DNA of 64,000 nt from SKVR01 sp964491395 (GTDB taxonomy: Bacteria; Bacteroidota; Bacteroidia; Bacteroidales; UBA7960), in NCBI GenBank assembly GCA_964491395.1, contig CAZBGI010000005.1, positions 1 through 64,000 on the forward strand, in the 5' to 3' direction. The position numbers were made by a program, and so were the translations under genes. The notes under the pieces were generated by a model that was not told the DNA's origin, ran no database searches, and saw nothing but the letters and a program-made list of their open reading frames with translations. Positions 26,466-35,152 of this stretch are shown here, piece after piece; positions within the stretch are counted from its first letter, which is position 1, and each line of letters starts with the position of its first letter.

Positions 26466-27230
26466 TTATACCTCTCTTTCTTTAAGTCTGAAATAGCTTA
26501 CAAGTAAACAAAAGGGCCCCAGTATTCCGAAGAATAAAATTTTCATCAGAAGCGGAAACGTTTCGGTCCCAAATTGGGTCAAGCCAACATTGAAACCTTG
26601 CATGTCAGTTTGGAAACCTTCTTTGCCAATCAACAGGTAGGCAAGAATGACGATGAAAATGTTGATAACAGTTTGTATTACAAACACACTGAGAATGGTT
26701 TTGAGGAAATTGTTTTTGCGGAAATACAACGCACCCAGAAAAAAGATACTATGTACTACCAGATATATTGCCATTAGTGTCATGTTTTCACTGGTAAAAG
26801 GATTGAAAACTTCTATAGGGGTAGAAAGACTCATATAGGCAATGGCACTGGTGAGGAACAGAACAGCCGATAGAAGGACATTGGCCAGCAGTACAAATAT
26901 CACGGAGGTTACTATCCAGTGCGAGAAAAGTTTTTCGGCAGCAGTAGCCGGTAGCGTAAGATAAAACTGGCTTTTTGCGGGTGTGTGGATTTCATTGTAG
27001 GCCATCGAAGTAATCATCAAACCTCCTACAAATATAAAAATCTGGCCCAGCGTAACCATCCCGCTGATTCTGTAAACACCTGCTGAGAAAATTATTGACA
27101 GGGCGGAGACTACAATCAATACCCCTGCAAGGGCTCCGAATCCAATCAGCCAGCTTTTCAGGTTAAACATGGCATATCTCTTAATGAGAAGTGCAAAACG
27201 TTCTAATGAAAATTGATTTATTTTTTCCAT
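26466..27230 (-). CDS. ABC transporter permease-like membrane protein
   Basis: A 254-residue membrane protein with about six hydrophobic helices (WLIGFGALAGVLIVVSALSI, TLGQIFIFVGGLMITSMAY, VTSVIFVLLANVLLSAVLF, TLMAIYLVVHSIFFLGALYF, ILSVFVIQTVINIFIVIL, LMKILFFGILGPFCLLVSYF). It has no assigned catalytic motif. The position, 11 bp after the ABC ATPase, and the architecture suit the permease of a YtrA-controlled ABC system. It could form a homodimeric pore with the ATPase. Confidence 0.82.
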   Translation of the reverse strand: MEKINQFSLERFALLIKRYAMFNLKSWLIGFGALAGVLIVVSALSIIFSAGVYRISGMVTLGQIFIFVGGLMITSMAYNEIHTPAKSQFYLTLPATAAEKLFSHWIVTSVIFVLLANVLLSAVLFLTSAIAYMSLSTPIEVFNPFTSENMTLMAIYLVVHSIFFLGALYFRKNNFLKTILSVFVIQTVINIFIVILAYLLIGKEGFQTDMQGFNVGLTQFGTETFPLLMKILFFGILGPFCLLVSYFRLKEREV

Positions 27231-27241
27231 GGTTGTACTTT

Positions 27242-28066
27242 TTAAATTGCCTGGTTAATAACTTGAGGATTTTTGATAATGGCATTGAAGAGCAATTCGA
27301 GGTCAATGGCCGTATCCTGACCGTTGTTCTGGTAAATGGCAGCCTTGCCTCCCAAAACATCTTCTGCATACAAAACCGTATGACTATCTGCTTCTTTCAG
27401 CTTTCCAAAGGCAAGTTTCTCTCCAATATCAAATGTGCTTTTGTGGAAAATGATTTTACCGTCATCCAGCACAATTACATGGTCAATAATACTGGCCAAA
27501 TCACGAACCTGGTGGGTAGAGATTACGATGCACTGATCTTCGGTGGAAGCAGCTGCCATGATTCTGCGAAACTGGCTTTTGGAAGGAATATCCAAACCGT
27601 TGGTTGGCTCATCCATCAGTAATACATTGGTTTGCGTGGCCAACCCAAAGGCAATCAGAAACTTCTTCTTCTGACCATAAGAGTATTTGGTCAGGTTTTT
27701 TCCATTGCTGATTTCAAATTCCTTCAGGTATTTTGCAAACAATTCATGGCTGAATCGGGGATAAAATGGGGCATGCAACTCAACAAAAGTGCTGATCTTG
27801 ATAGAGGGAAGTACAAATTCTTCAGGGATAATGTATATATTGGCCATTATCTCAGGTATCCTTTCTTTGACATCCTTTTCAAATATCAGGCATTCTCCTT
27901 CCCGGGGAAATAACATGCCTGAAATGTGCTTGAGCAAAGTTGTTTTGCCTGCACCATTCATGCCGAATAGTCCGTAGATGCTCCCTGATTGCAAATTCAG
28001 ATTGAGCTCACGAAACAGGTTTTGGTTCTTTTTGTAACCAAATGTTAAGTTATTAATTTTTATCAT
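27242..28066 (-). CDS. ABC transporter ATP-binding protein
   Basis: A 274-residue nucleotide-binding subunit with Walker A GMNGAGKTTLLKH (about residues 36-48), signature region KYSYGQKKKFLIAFG (a variant of LSGGQ), Walker B VLLMDEPTNGLD and switch His in VISTHQVRDLA. It belongs to the CcmA/YtrB-like class working with the downstream permease, probably in drug or lipid export. It is the first gene of the operon; the promoter and a likely GntR operator lie in the 80 bp upstream. Substrate unknown. Confidence 0.94.
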   Translation of the reverse strand: MIKINNLTFGYKKNQNLFRELNLNLQSGSIYGLFGMNGAGKTTLLKHISGMLFPREGECLIFEKDVKERIPEIMANIYIIPEEFVLPSIKISTFVELHAPFYPRFSHELFAKYLKEFEISNGKNLTKYSYGQKKKFLIAFGLATQTNVLLMDEPTNGLDIPSKSQFRRIMAAASTEDQCIVISTHQVRDLASIIDHVIVLDDGKIIFHKSTFDIGEKLAFGKLKEADSHTVLYAEDVLGGKAAIYQNNGQDTAIDLELLFNAIIKNPQVINQAI

Positions 28067-28092
28067 GGCTTATTTGTTTGTTATGTTACTAC

Positions 28093-28112
28093 TGTACTAC
28101 AATTCTAATACA
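28093..28112 (-). promoter_or_regulatory. Candidate GntR operator of the ABC operon
   Basis: TGTACTA-CAATTC-TAATACA is an inverted repeat with 6 of 7 arm positions matching and a 6-nt spacer. It begins 3 bp downstream of the predicted -7 element, over the expected start of transcription, an ideal spot for repression by the YtrA-type regulator encoded in this operon. Confidence 0.5.
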
Positions 28113-28115
28113 CTG

Positions 28116-28147
28116 CAAATCTAATATAGTAATTTAAATTGTGCAAG
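28116..28147 (-). promoter_or_regulatory. Promoter of the ABC/GntR/GIN operon
   Basis: On the minus strand, CTTG (28144-28147) is followed after 20 bp by TAGATTTG (28116-28123). This matches the Bacteroidota -33/-7 pattern TTG-N19-21-TAnnTTTG. The leader to the ATPase ATG would be about 40 nt. Confidence 0.6.
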
Positions 28148-28333
28148 TTTTTTTTGAAAAAAATGCAATTAAAAATGTAAAATCTTGTTAAGATGCTTAA
28201 AGAGAGTTGTTTACGTTGTCTGGTTTGATGTGTGAAAATGGATGATTGCTGATTTTAATTTCAGGATTGATTTGAATTTGGGCTTCCCAACGTATTTTAC
28301 ACTAAATTTTGTTTGCTCTATGTAAAATGGTTT

Positions 28334-28341
28334 TATTTTTG
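28334..28341 (+). promoter_or_regulatory. Putative -7 element (TATTTTTG) for the tamL-like gene
   Basis: TATTTTTG with a TTTG 18 bp upstream resembles the Bacteroidota promoter. It overlaps the GTG at 28341, which argues that translation starts downstream, at TTG 28389. Confidence 0.45.
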
Positions 28342-28388
28342 TGCTGCAATCAATCATTGTAAAGTTTTCACTCAATATATACTCTCTT

Positions 28389-30743
28389 TTGCAGTTCAGA
28401 GTTATCTATATAGCCTTTTTACTGGTTTTATTATACGTGTTATCCTCGTGCAATCCAGCCCGTCGGATTCCTGATGGACGTTATTTGCTGAATAAAAACA
28501 CCATTGAGATAGAGGAAGCTGAAGTTCAACGTTCAGAATTAACCCGATTTTACAGGCAGCGCCCCAACCGGCGAATTTTGGGATTTTACCGTTTTCACCT
28601 TAACATGTATCTTCTTGCTGACCGGGGTAAAGAAACCCGGTTTCGCAGGTGGATGAAAAATACCATCGGAGAGGCTCCGGTAATTTATGATCCTTCCATG
28701 GCGCAGAATACAGTGAGGCAGTTTGAGATTTATCTTCACTCCAAAGGATATTTTAATGCCGAAGTGGATTATACTGAAAAGTTCAAACGCCAGAAAGCGT
28801 GGATAACATACCAGGTTAAGGGAAACACTCCGTATACGTTTAATGAAGTAAAATACAGTATTCAGGATCCTTTTTTAGCCGGTTTTGTTCTGAAAGATAC
28901 GGTTAACACTTTGATAGAGCATGAAAACAGATACGATGCTGATGTATTGCATGATGAGCGGGATCGAATTACACGGTACTTGCGCAATAGTGGATTTTAT
29001 CGTTTTTCACGAGATTTTATTATCTTTCAGGCAGACAGCACTCTGAACCAACACAAGGTAAACCTTGAAATGCGGGTTTCCAATCCGCAGCGACGGGTGA
29101 TCGGGCAAAGAGATTCGGTAGTTCAGGAAAGACATAAAAGATACCTTATTGACCAGGTAGTACTGTTGCCGGAGTTTACAGCTCTTACTGCACATGTTCC
29201 CCGCACGGATACTACTATCTATGTGGCGCAGGATCGGCGGGATGGAAAAGAATTTGAGTACAGATTTTATCACAATGGGTCCTTACGGATAAAACCTTCT
29301 GTGGTAGTAGATCATTTATTATTGCGCCGCGGAGATTATTTCCAGTTATCGCGCGTTGAACAAAGCTATTCTTTTTTATCAGAAATGCGCAATTACCGCT
29401 ATATCAATCTGCATTTTGATGAATCTGAACAGCCCCTGCTCGGGGAAGCCAATGATACGTTAGGCTTTTTAAACGCTACGGTGCAGCTCAACAGGTCAGC
29501 AACCCATGCTTTTACCATTGAAGCGGAGGGTCTGAATACGGCAGGTAACCTGGGTGTGGCCACCAATGTTTTGTATCAGAACCGAAATATTTTCCGGGGG
29601 GCAGAAATATTTAACCTGAGACTCAAGGGAGCCCTGGAGGTAACAGGAGAGTCGGGATCAGATGAAGTATTCCAGCGTTTGCCCTTTAACACACTGGAGA
29701 TGGGAGTAGAGATGGGGGTAGACTTTCCAAAATTATTGCTGCCCATGCCCCTGGAGCGGTTGTCGCGAAATTCAAGACCCAAGAGTTCTGTTGTGGCTGG
29801 AATTAATTTCAGACAACGACCTGATTATACCCGGTACATTCTGAACCTCAATTACGGCTTCGAATGGAACGAAACCTCTACCAAAAGGCACTTTATACAT
29901 CCCATTGAAATCAGCTCGGTGAGGGTTTTTAACGATTCTATTCTCCGGGCCAATATCCCTGATGCCAATCCTTTTATCCTTAGCAGGTTCCGCGATCATT
30001 TTATCCTGGGATTGAAATATACCTACATGTATAATACCCAGCAAATGGGTAAGATCGCTGATTTTATGTACCTGCGCACCAATTTTGAATCTGCCGGTAA
30101 TTTGCTCAATCTTGCTGCCGGACAGCTCGATTTTTCCCGCGACAAGGAGGGTAGCTACAATGTGTTTAATATTCCCTTCTCGCAGTTTGTAAAAGGGGAT
30201 GCCGATTTCAGGTATTACAGGGTTTATGATGAACGACAGACCCTTGTTTTCCGGGTAATGGGGGGGATAGGGGTCCCTTACGGCAATGTAAAGGTTCTCC
30301 CTTTTATTAAAAGTTATTATGGGGGAGGTGCCAACGGACTGCGTGCCTGGAAAATATATACCCTGGGACCGGGAAGTTATAAAGGCACCGATGAAATTCG
30401 TTTCGACAGGTATGGTGATATAAAGCTTGAAGCCAACATCGAATACAGATTTAAATTTTACGGTTTCTGGCAAGGAGCGTTCTTTCTGGATGCAGGCAAT
30501 GTATGGTTTGTCAGGCAGAACAAACAATTTCCGGGAGGAGCTTTTCGAATATCCGAACTGGCCAATGATATAGCCATAGGAGGTGGCATGGGAGTACGCC
30601 TTGATTTTGACTTTTTCATCCTGCGCATCGATGCCGCTGTTCCTATAAAGGATCCTGCCCGCTCAGGTTCTGAACAATGGTTGTCAAACTGGCCGGCATT
30701 CAGGGATTTTAATGTAAACCTGGGAATCGGATATCCCTTCTGA
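28389..30743 (+). CDS. BamA/TamA-family outer-membrane protein with lipoprotein signal (TamL type)
   Basis: From TTG 28389 the protein has a compact lipoprotein signal, MQFRVIYIAFLLVLLYVLSSC, with Cys as the lipidated residue. POTRA-like alpha/beta repeats follow (roughly residues 50-360). The C-terminal 16-stranded Omp85 barrel (about 380-785) includes IGVPYGNVKVLPFIKSYYGGG, like the VRGF/Y loop region of the family, and LDAGNVWF. The lipid anchor plus Omp85 barrel is the Bacteroidota TamL arrangement, linked to TamB-dependent envelope biogenesis. No tamB is visible here. A start at GTG 28341 would add 16 residues but overlaps the promoter element. The next gene is a helicase on the same strand, unrelated in function. 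Confidence 0.88.
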   Translation: MQFRVIYIAFLLVLLYVLSSCNPARRIPDGRYLLNKNTIEIEEAEVQRSELTRFYRQRPNRRILGFYRFHLNMYLLADRGKETRFRRWMKNTIGEAPVIYDPSMAQNTVRQFEIYLHSKGYFNAEVDYTEKFKRQKAWITYQVKGNTPYTFNEVKYSIQDPFLAGFVLKDTVNTLIEHENRYDADVLHDERDRITRYLRNSGFYRFSRDFIIFQADSTLNQHKVNLEMRVSNPQRRVIGQRDSVVQERHKRYLIDQVVLLPEFTALTAHVPRTDTTIYVAQDRRDGKEFEYRFYHNGSLRIKPSVVVDHLLLRRGDYFQLSRVEQSYSFLSEMRNYRYINLHFDESEQPLLGEANDTLGFLNATVQLNRSATHAFTIEAEGLNTAGNLGVATNVLYQNRNIFRGAEIFNLRLKGALEVTGESGSDEVFQRLPFNTLEMGVEMGVDFPKLLLPMPLERLSRNSRPKSSVVAGINFRQRPDYTRYILNLNYGFEWNETSTKRHFIHPIEISSVRVFNDSILRANIPDANPFILSRFRDHFILGLKYTYMYNTQQMGKIADFMYLRTNFESAGNLLNLAAGQLDFSRDKEGSYNVFNIPFSQFVKGDADFRYYRVYDERQTLVFRVMGGIGVPYGNVKVLPFIKSYYGGGANGLRAWKIYTLGPGSYKGTDEIRFDRYGDIKLEANIEYRFKFYGFWQGAFFLDAGNVWFVRQNKQFPGGAFRISELANDIAIGGGMGVRLDFDFFILRIDAAVPIKDPARSGSEQWLSNWPAFRDFNVNLGIGYPF

Positions 30744-30830
30744 CCCTCAGATTCAGCAGGACTGTCCTATACATGTTGCCTGGTCGTGCTGTTGATGTTT
30801 AAATCTTTTTCAATCCTTTTATTCTGTATC

Positions 30831-32255
30831 ATGCTAAATCCACAGGAATTTAAAAATATTTTTCTTCAGGAATTTGATTACGAGCCTACTCCTGACCAGG
30901 ATGCCCTGGTTGATAAGCTTGCTGAATTTCTTGTTTCTCCCCATCCATCGTCGGTATTTGTATTGAAAGGGTATGCCGGAACCGGAAAAACCTCCATTGT
31001 TTCCAACCTGGTGAAAATACTTCCTGTAATGAAGGCGCAAAGTGTATTGCTGGCACCTACGGGAAGAGCTGCCAAAGTACTGGCCGGTTATTCAGGTAAA
31101 CCAGCATTTACCATTCATCGCAAAATATATGCCCTCAAAGAAACAGCTGACGGGGTGCTGAGCTTTTCTGTTATGCCCAACAAACACCTGGATACTCTTT
31201 TTATAGTGGATGAAGCTTCGATGATTTCACAACAAAAAGATTCGGATGATGTTTTTGGTTCAGTAAACCTGCTGGACGATCTTATTTCTTACGTGTTTAA
31301 TGGTGAGAACTGCAAGCTTATACTCATTGGCGATGTGGCTCAGTTGCCTCCTGTAAAAAGCAATGAAAGCCCTGCGTTGAACATACCTTTCCTTCGAAAT
31401 TCATTTCACCTGGATATTCACTCTGCCGAATTGCGCCAGGTTGTGAGGCAGGAAGCTGACAGTGGAATACTACACAATGCCACTATTATGCGCAACAAGA
31501 TTGAAACCGGAGATGAGGGTTTTATCCCTTTTGAGCTGAATGGTTTCAGAGACATTCTCAGGCTTCAGGGCCCTGATGCAGCTGAGTATATTACAGATGC
31601 TTTTTCATCGCGGAATTTTGAAAATACCATCATAGTATGCCGCAGCAACAAAAGGGCTAATCTGTATAATCAGCATATCCGTCAGCGGGTTTTGTTTATG
31701 GAAGATGAAATAGGGGCAGGGGACTTGTTGATGGTAGTGAAAAACAATTATTTCTGGTTGCCCAAAGATTCCCCGGCAGGCTTTATTGCCAATGGTGATA
31801 TTGTTGAAGTGTTAAGGGTTCAGCGGGTGGAGGAATTATATGGGTTTCGGTTTGCGCAAATAACTGCGCGCCTGCTTGACTACCCCCAGGAAGCCGAAAT
31901 TGATGTTACCATCATGCTGGATACTTTGCACGTGGAAGGTCCTGCCCTTAGTTATGCTGACGGCAGCAAACTCTGGAATGAGGTAAGCCGCGACCATGAA
32001 GATGAACCCAACCAACGAAAGCGGATCGCCAAAATCAAGAAAAATCCTTACCTCAATGCACTCCAGGTTAAATTTGCCTACGCTCTTACCTGTCATAAAG
32101 CACAGGGAGGACAATGGGAGAATGTATTTGTGGAAATGGGGTATATTCCCGATAAAAATCCTGATACCGAGTATTATCGCTGGTTGTATACCGCTCTTAC
32201 TCGAGCCACCAGTAAGCTTTATTTGATGGGTTTTTCGGATGAGTTTTTTGAGTGA
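30831..32255 (+). CDS. RecD/Pif1-like AAA+ DNA helicase
   Basis: A cytoplasmic superfamily-1 helicase of about 474 residues. Visible motifs are Q-motif-like FDYEPTPDQDALVDKL, Walker A VLKGYAGTGKTSIV (about 40), motif Ib APTGRAAKVLAG, Walker B LFIVDEASMI, motif III LIGDVAQLPPV, and the C-terminal UvrD_C2-type motif KFAYALTCHKAQGGQWENV followed by RWLYTALTRATSKLYL. This is the RecD-like family common in Bacteroidota, acting in DNA recombination or repair without RecB/RecC. ATG at 30831 gives the usual start; a frame beginning at 30786 adds a non-homologous hydrophobic piece. Confidence 0.92.
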   Translation: MLNPQEFKNIFLQEFDYEPTPDQDALVDKLAEFLVSPHPSSVFVLKGYAGTGKTSIVSNLVKILPVMKAQSVLLAPTGRAAKVLAGYSGKPAFTIHRKIYALKETADGVLSFSVMPNKHLDTLFIVDEASMISQQKDSDDVFGSVNLLDDLISYVFNGENCKLILIGDVAQLPPVKSNESPALNIPFLRNSFHLDIHSAELRQVVRQEADSGILHNATIMRNKIETGDEGFIPFELNGFRDILRLQGPDAAEYITDAFSSRNFENTIIVCRSNKRANLYNQHIRQRVLFMEDEIGAGDLLMVVKNNYFWLPKDSPAGFIANGDIVEVLRVQRVEELYGFRFAQITARLLDYPQEAEIDVTIMLDTLHVEGPALSYADGSKLWNEVSRDHEDEPNQRKRIAKIKKNPYLNALQVKFAYALTCHKAQGGQWENVFVEMGYIPDKNPDTEYYRWLYTALTRATSKLYLMGFSDEFFE

Positions 32256-32720
32256 ATATTTTATATCATTTTTAATATAAAGCTTGCGAAGGTTGCCAAA
32301 TAGTCAGTAACCCTTTACTGTCTTGGCCTTTTTTCTTTCCCCGCTACTATTTCAAAGATTACAAAATTCAGCCCGGTAGCCAACTGCGCGTGTCCAGGTG
32401 TGAATGTGTGGGTTTGTTTTAGGTTTATGTGCAAGAAAAACAGGGTTTTATGGTTTTTGAAGGCGTATTCTCACCCCAAAAATCCTATGGTTTTTAAGTC
32501 AAAACTACCCGTTTTTGGCTCATTCCTGCGCGAAATGAATAACTTTGGCCGGATATTTGCACTATTCTCTATGAAATGTTATTTACCGCAAGGGTTGAAC
32601 TTTCCGGTTCAACAGTTGTTTTTAAAAACATTGAAAAGTTAAAGCATTGTATAAGAGCGAGATATGTAGATGTTAAAGCAAATTAACTTTTTTGTTGCTC
32701 TATTGACTCGCAATTATTTT
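32256..32720. other. Non-coding gap before the DUF4168 gene
   Basis: The only ORF (32400-32642, 80 codons) has no recognisable domain, a Cys/Phe/Leu-rich composition and no upstream promoter match, so I do not call it. A 10-bp sequence, TATGGTTTTT, occurs twice, at about 32450 and 32484. Nothing else stands out. Confidence 0.5.
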
Positions 32721-32728
32721 TACATTTG
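32721..32728 (+). promoter_or_regulatory. -7 element (TACATTTG) of the DUF4168 gene
   Basis: TACATTTG is an exact TAnnTTTG match 48 bp before the ATG, giving a leader of about 40 nt. The -33 box is not clear. Confidence 0.5.
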
Positions 32729-32775
32729 CTGCGCTTAAAATCAATTCAATCAACAATTTACTAAAAACCAAAAAA

Positions 32776-33363
32776 ATGATGATTACCCCAAGCAGAAAAC
32801 TGAAGAGTGTTTTCACAGCCTTATTGTTTGCTTTTGTTTTCGTACTGGTAGCTCCTGTTAATGTCTATGCAGACAATGATAAACCAAAAGAGGAAGAAGA
32901 AAACAATTTTCCTTTCGAAAATGAAGTACTGATAAACTTTTTTGATGCCAATCGCAGTTTAAGTGAATTGAACCGCGAAACCCAGGAGAAAATGGCCGAG
33001 ACAGTTCAGGAACATGGGCTCACCCTGGAAAGATTTAACCAGATTGCCCGCGCCAACCAGATTGGTGCTTTGCAGGGAGGATCTTTTACAGACGAAGAGG
33101 TAGAGGCGTTTTCAACTGTAGGTCCTGAGATTAGTAAGATTCAAAAAAGTCAGCAGCAAGAAATTCCTGCCAGGCTTCAGGAGTACGGTTTTACTACCGA
33201 GTCGTACCAGGAAGTACTTACGGAATACCGCAAGGACGAAGCTCTGCAGAGTCATGTAAGAGAATTGCTTCGCGAAAGAAGAAAGCAGGAGATCCTGGAA
33301 GAAAGAAGACGTGAGGCTGAAGAGAAAGCAAACCAAGAAGCTTCAGAAGAAACAAATAACTAA
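32776..33363 (+). CDS. DUF4168 exported protein
   Basis: A 195-residue protein with a signal peptide (KSVFTALLFAFVFVLVAPVNVYA) and a helical DUF4168-type domain. Two similar repeats (FDANRSLSELNRETQEKM and SQQQEIPARLQEYGFTTESYQEVL) are recognisable. The C-terminal 40 residues are a charged, Glu/Arg-rich helix that could form a coiled coil. The family has no established function; a periplasmic stress role is often assumed but not shown. The gene is monocistronic, with its own promoter and terminator. Confidence 0.85.
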   Translation: MMITPSRKLKSVFTALLFAFVFVLVAPVNVYADNDKPKEEEENNFPFENEVLINFFDANRSLSELNRETQEKMAETVQEHGLTLERFNQIARANQIGALQGGSFTDEEVEAFSTVGPEISKIQKSQQQEIPARLQEYGFTTESYQEVLTEYRKDEALQSHVRELLRERRKQEILEERRREAEEKANQEASEETNN

Positions 33364-33385
33364 AATCTTAGTACTATAAGAATTA

Positions 33386-33421
33386 AACCGTCTCAGAAGA
33401 AATTTTGAGGCGGTTTTTTTT
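33386..33421 (+). terminator. Intrinsic terminator after the DUF4168 gene
   Basis: Stem AACCGTCTCA (33386-33395) with TGAGGCGGTT (33406-33415), including one G:T pair, is followed by a run of eight T. It lies 23 bp after the stop. The rest of the gap to 33609 has no visible feature. Confidence 0.85.
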
Positions 33422-33608
33422 ATTTCACACCCATCCTTCCCTTCAGGTATCCCGAAAGTGAGGGAGTGCATTGCGCAAGTTGGGGGGGATAAGCAACTGT
33501 AAACAGCTTTTCTAAGCGATTACTAGTAAAGCGCTCTGAACTTCATGCCAAGCACTGCCTGAACTTTTCTCCCTGCTCTCAGGAAGGAGAGTCGGAAATG
33601 CTGTTTCC

Positions 33609-34481
33609 TTACAACCCAATTTTGAAATAGGAACTGTAAAAGTCAATTCTGTCAAGAATTTCCGATACAAAAATTAAAACAAATCCCCAGAAGTATGTAG
33701 ATGTAAGTAGGGAAGTCTGCGGTTTATTCAGTATACCCGATGTTCCTGTAATGGCAGCCAGGCCCATTAACAGTAGAAGCCAACGGCTTATTGTCAGAAA
33801 GGGGGAAAAAGATTGAGCTGCGAAACCAACATTTGCAAGGTTGTTGATTTCAGCACGGGCAAACAAGGTTGCTGCAATGACCATTAGCATTCCTGCCAGC
33901 ATTAGGGCGCTGTAAATCAACAGGAGGGTTGCTGGTTTCTGCCGGATATTATCAGGGTTTCTTATTTTTGTATGTACAGCCAGAAATCCTGCAGGCCCTG
34001 TCAGAAAAGCCGTGGCAAAAAAAGCCAGCATCGTGCCCGGATGGTTCCATGCCGGAACGGTCGGAATCATATAAAGGCGTCCCATGGAGTAAATAAGATA
34101 GAACCCGGTAATAACAACCAGAAGCATCAGGAAATTCTGCATCTGGACAGAAACAAGTTTATAACCTGAGGCTACCACCAACAGGAAAAGCAGGAAAGCA
34201 AACAAGGAGGCCGTGAGGATTTCGCGGCTGAGCCATGACTCACCGAGGTTGCTCATGGCGTAAACCGATGAACTTGGTGCATTCAAATGCAAAAAAGAAA
34301 TTACCAGGGCTCCCAGCATAGTTATAAATCCGGTAACACTACAGATAAAGGTGAGTTTATCCTTGTTGATGTTGCTATCGGTGGATAAAAACATTCTGAA
34401 AATAAACATACTCAACAGTAATCCTGCTGAAAACTGGCTGAGCAGGGTGAAAAAGACCAGAGACCATTCAGCGCTATGCAT
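33609..34481 (-). CDS. dmsC: DmsC-like membrane anchor of a molybdopterin oxidoreductase
   Basis: This 290-residue integral membrane protein has eight hydrophobic helices, as in the DmsC anchor that oxidises menaquinol and passes electrons to DmsB. Helices such as WSLVFFTLLSQFSAGLLLSMF and AFFATAFLTGPAGFLAV are visible. No heme-ligand pattern stands out. The start overlaps the dmsB stop by 8 bp, which marks translational coupling and makes it the third gene of dmsABC. The substrate of the complex need not be DMSO. Confidence 0.86.
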   Translation of the reverse strand: MHSAEWSLVFFTLLSQFSAGLLLSMFIFRMFLSTDSNINKDKLTFICSVTGFITMLGALVISFLHLNAPSSSVYAMSNLGESWLSREILTASLFAFLLFLLVVASGYKLVSVQMQNFLMLLVVITGFYLIYSMGRLYMIPTVPAWNHPGTMLAFFATAFLTGPAGFLAVHTKIRNPDNIRQKPATLLLIYSALMLAGMLMVIAATLFARAEINNLANVGFAAQSFSPFLTISRWLLLLMGLAAITGTSGILNKPQTSLLTSTYFWGFVLIFVSEILDRIDFYSSYFKIGL

Positions 34482-35091
34482 TTTTTACCTCCTCCTTGTT
34501 AATGATTTGCCATTTATTTGCCTGCGACACTGACGGATGGGGTTTGATAGCCAGTGCCGGACGAGTATATTTCTCGGGTGGCAAGGGATATACTTCGTTG
34601 TTGATTCCACCTTTTTGCTTCAGTTTTTCCAAAGGACCCGCTTCCAGCACCCGCATGGGGCAAGCGCTTACACACGAAGGGAGTTTGCCTTCCTCTAAAT
34701 AATCTGCGCAAAGGGTGCACTTGGTCATTTTGCCGGTTCTGTTGTCCAGATGCAGGGCACCATAAGGGCAGGCCCACTTGCAGTATTCGCAACCCATACA
34801 GCGTTTTTCATCTATCAGCACCAATCCTTTGTCATTTTTATAAATGGCCTTGTTGGGGCAATTCTTCATACAGATGGGGTCTTCGCAATGGTTGCATGAC
34901 AAAGAGATATTGTAGGAATGCACTCCCGATTTCCAGTTGTGTCTTTTTTGTTCCCAGTTACCGCCTGCAATTTCATAAACATTTCTCCAGCGCAAGCCCA
35001 CCGGAAGGTCATGTTTGTCCTTGCAGGCTATCTGGCAGGTTTTGCAACCCGAGCATTGAGAAGAGTCAAAATAAAAGGCCCATTGTTCCAT
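34474..35091 (-). CDS. dmsB: DmsB-like four-cluster iron-sulfur subunit
   Basis: The 205-residue electron-transfer subunit carries four Cys sets: CSGCKTCQIAC, CNHCEDPICMKNCP, CMGCEYCKWACP and CTLCADYLEEGKLPSCVSACP. This is the DmsB/NrfC pattern for four [4Fe-4S] clusters that pass electrons from the anchor to the molybdenum subunit. The length matches E. coli DmsB. It overlaps dmsC by 8 bp and follows dmsA after 61 bp, completing the operon order A-B-C. Confidence 0.94.
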   Translation of the reverse strand: MEQWAFYFDSSQCSGCKTCQIACKDKHDLPVGLRWRNVYEIAGGNWEQKRHNWKSGVHSYNISLSCNHCEDPICMKNCPNKAIYKNDKGLVLIDEKRCMGCEYCKWACPYGALHLDNRTGKMTKCTLCADYLEEGKLPSCVSACPMRVLEAGPLEKLKQKGGINNEVYPLPPEKYTRPALAIKPHPSVSQANKWQIINKEEVKNA

Positions 35092-35152
35092 AATATTGTA
35101 TGATCAGATTTTTTTCATCTTTTTTTAATTGTTCTGAGTTGGTTTATCCATC

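Noticed and set aside
29772..30527. 251-codon antisense ORF inside the tamL-like gene
   Set aside because: It is the reverse frame of the barrel-encoding region; translated sequence has no domain pattern.
32400..32642. 80-codon ORF in the gap before the DUF4168 gene
   Set aside because: No domain, no promoter match upstream and a composition close to random; not called as a gene.
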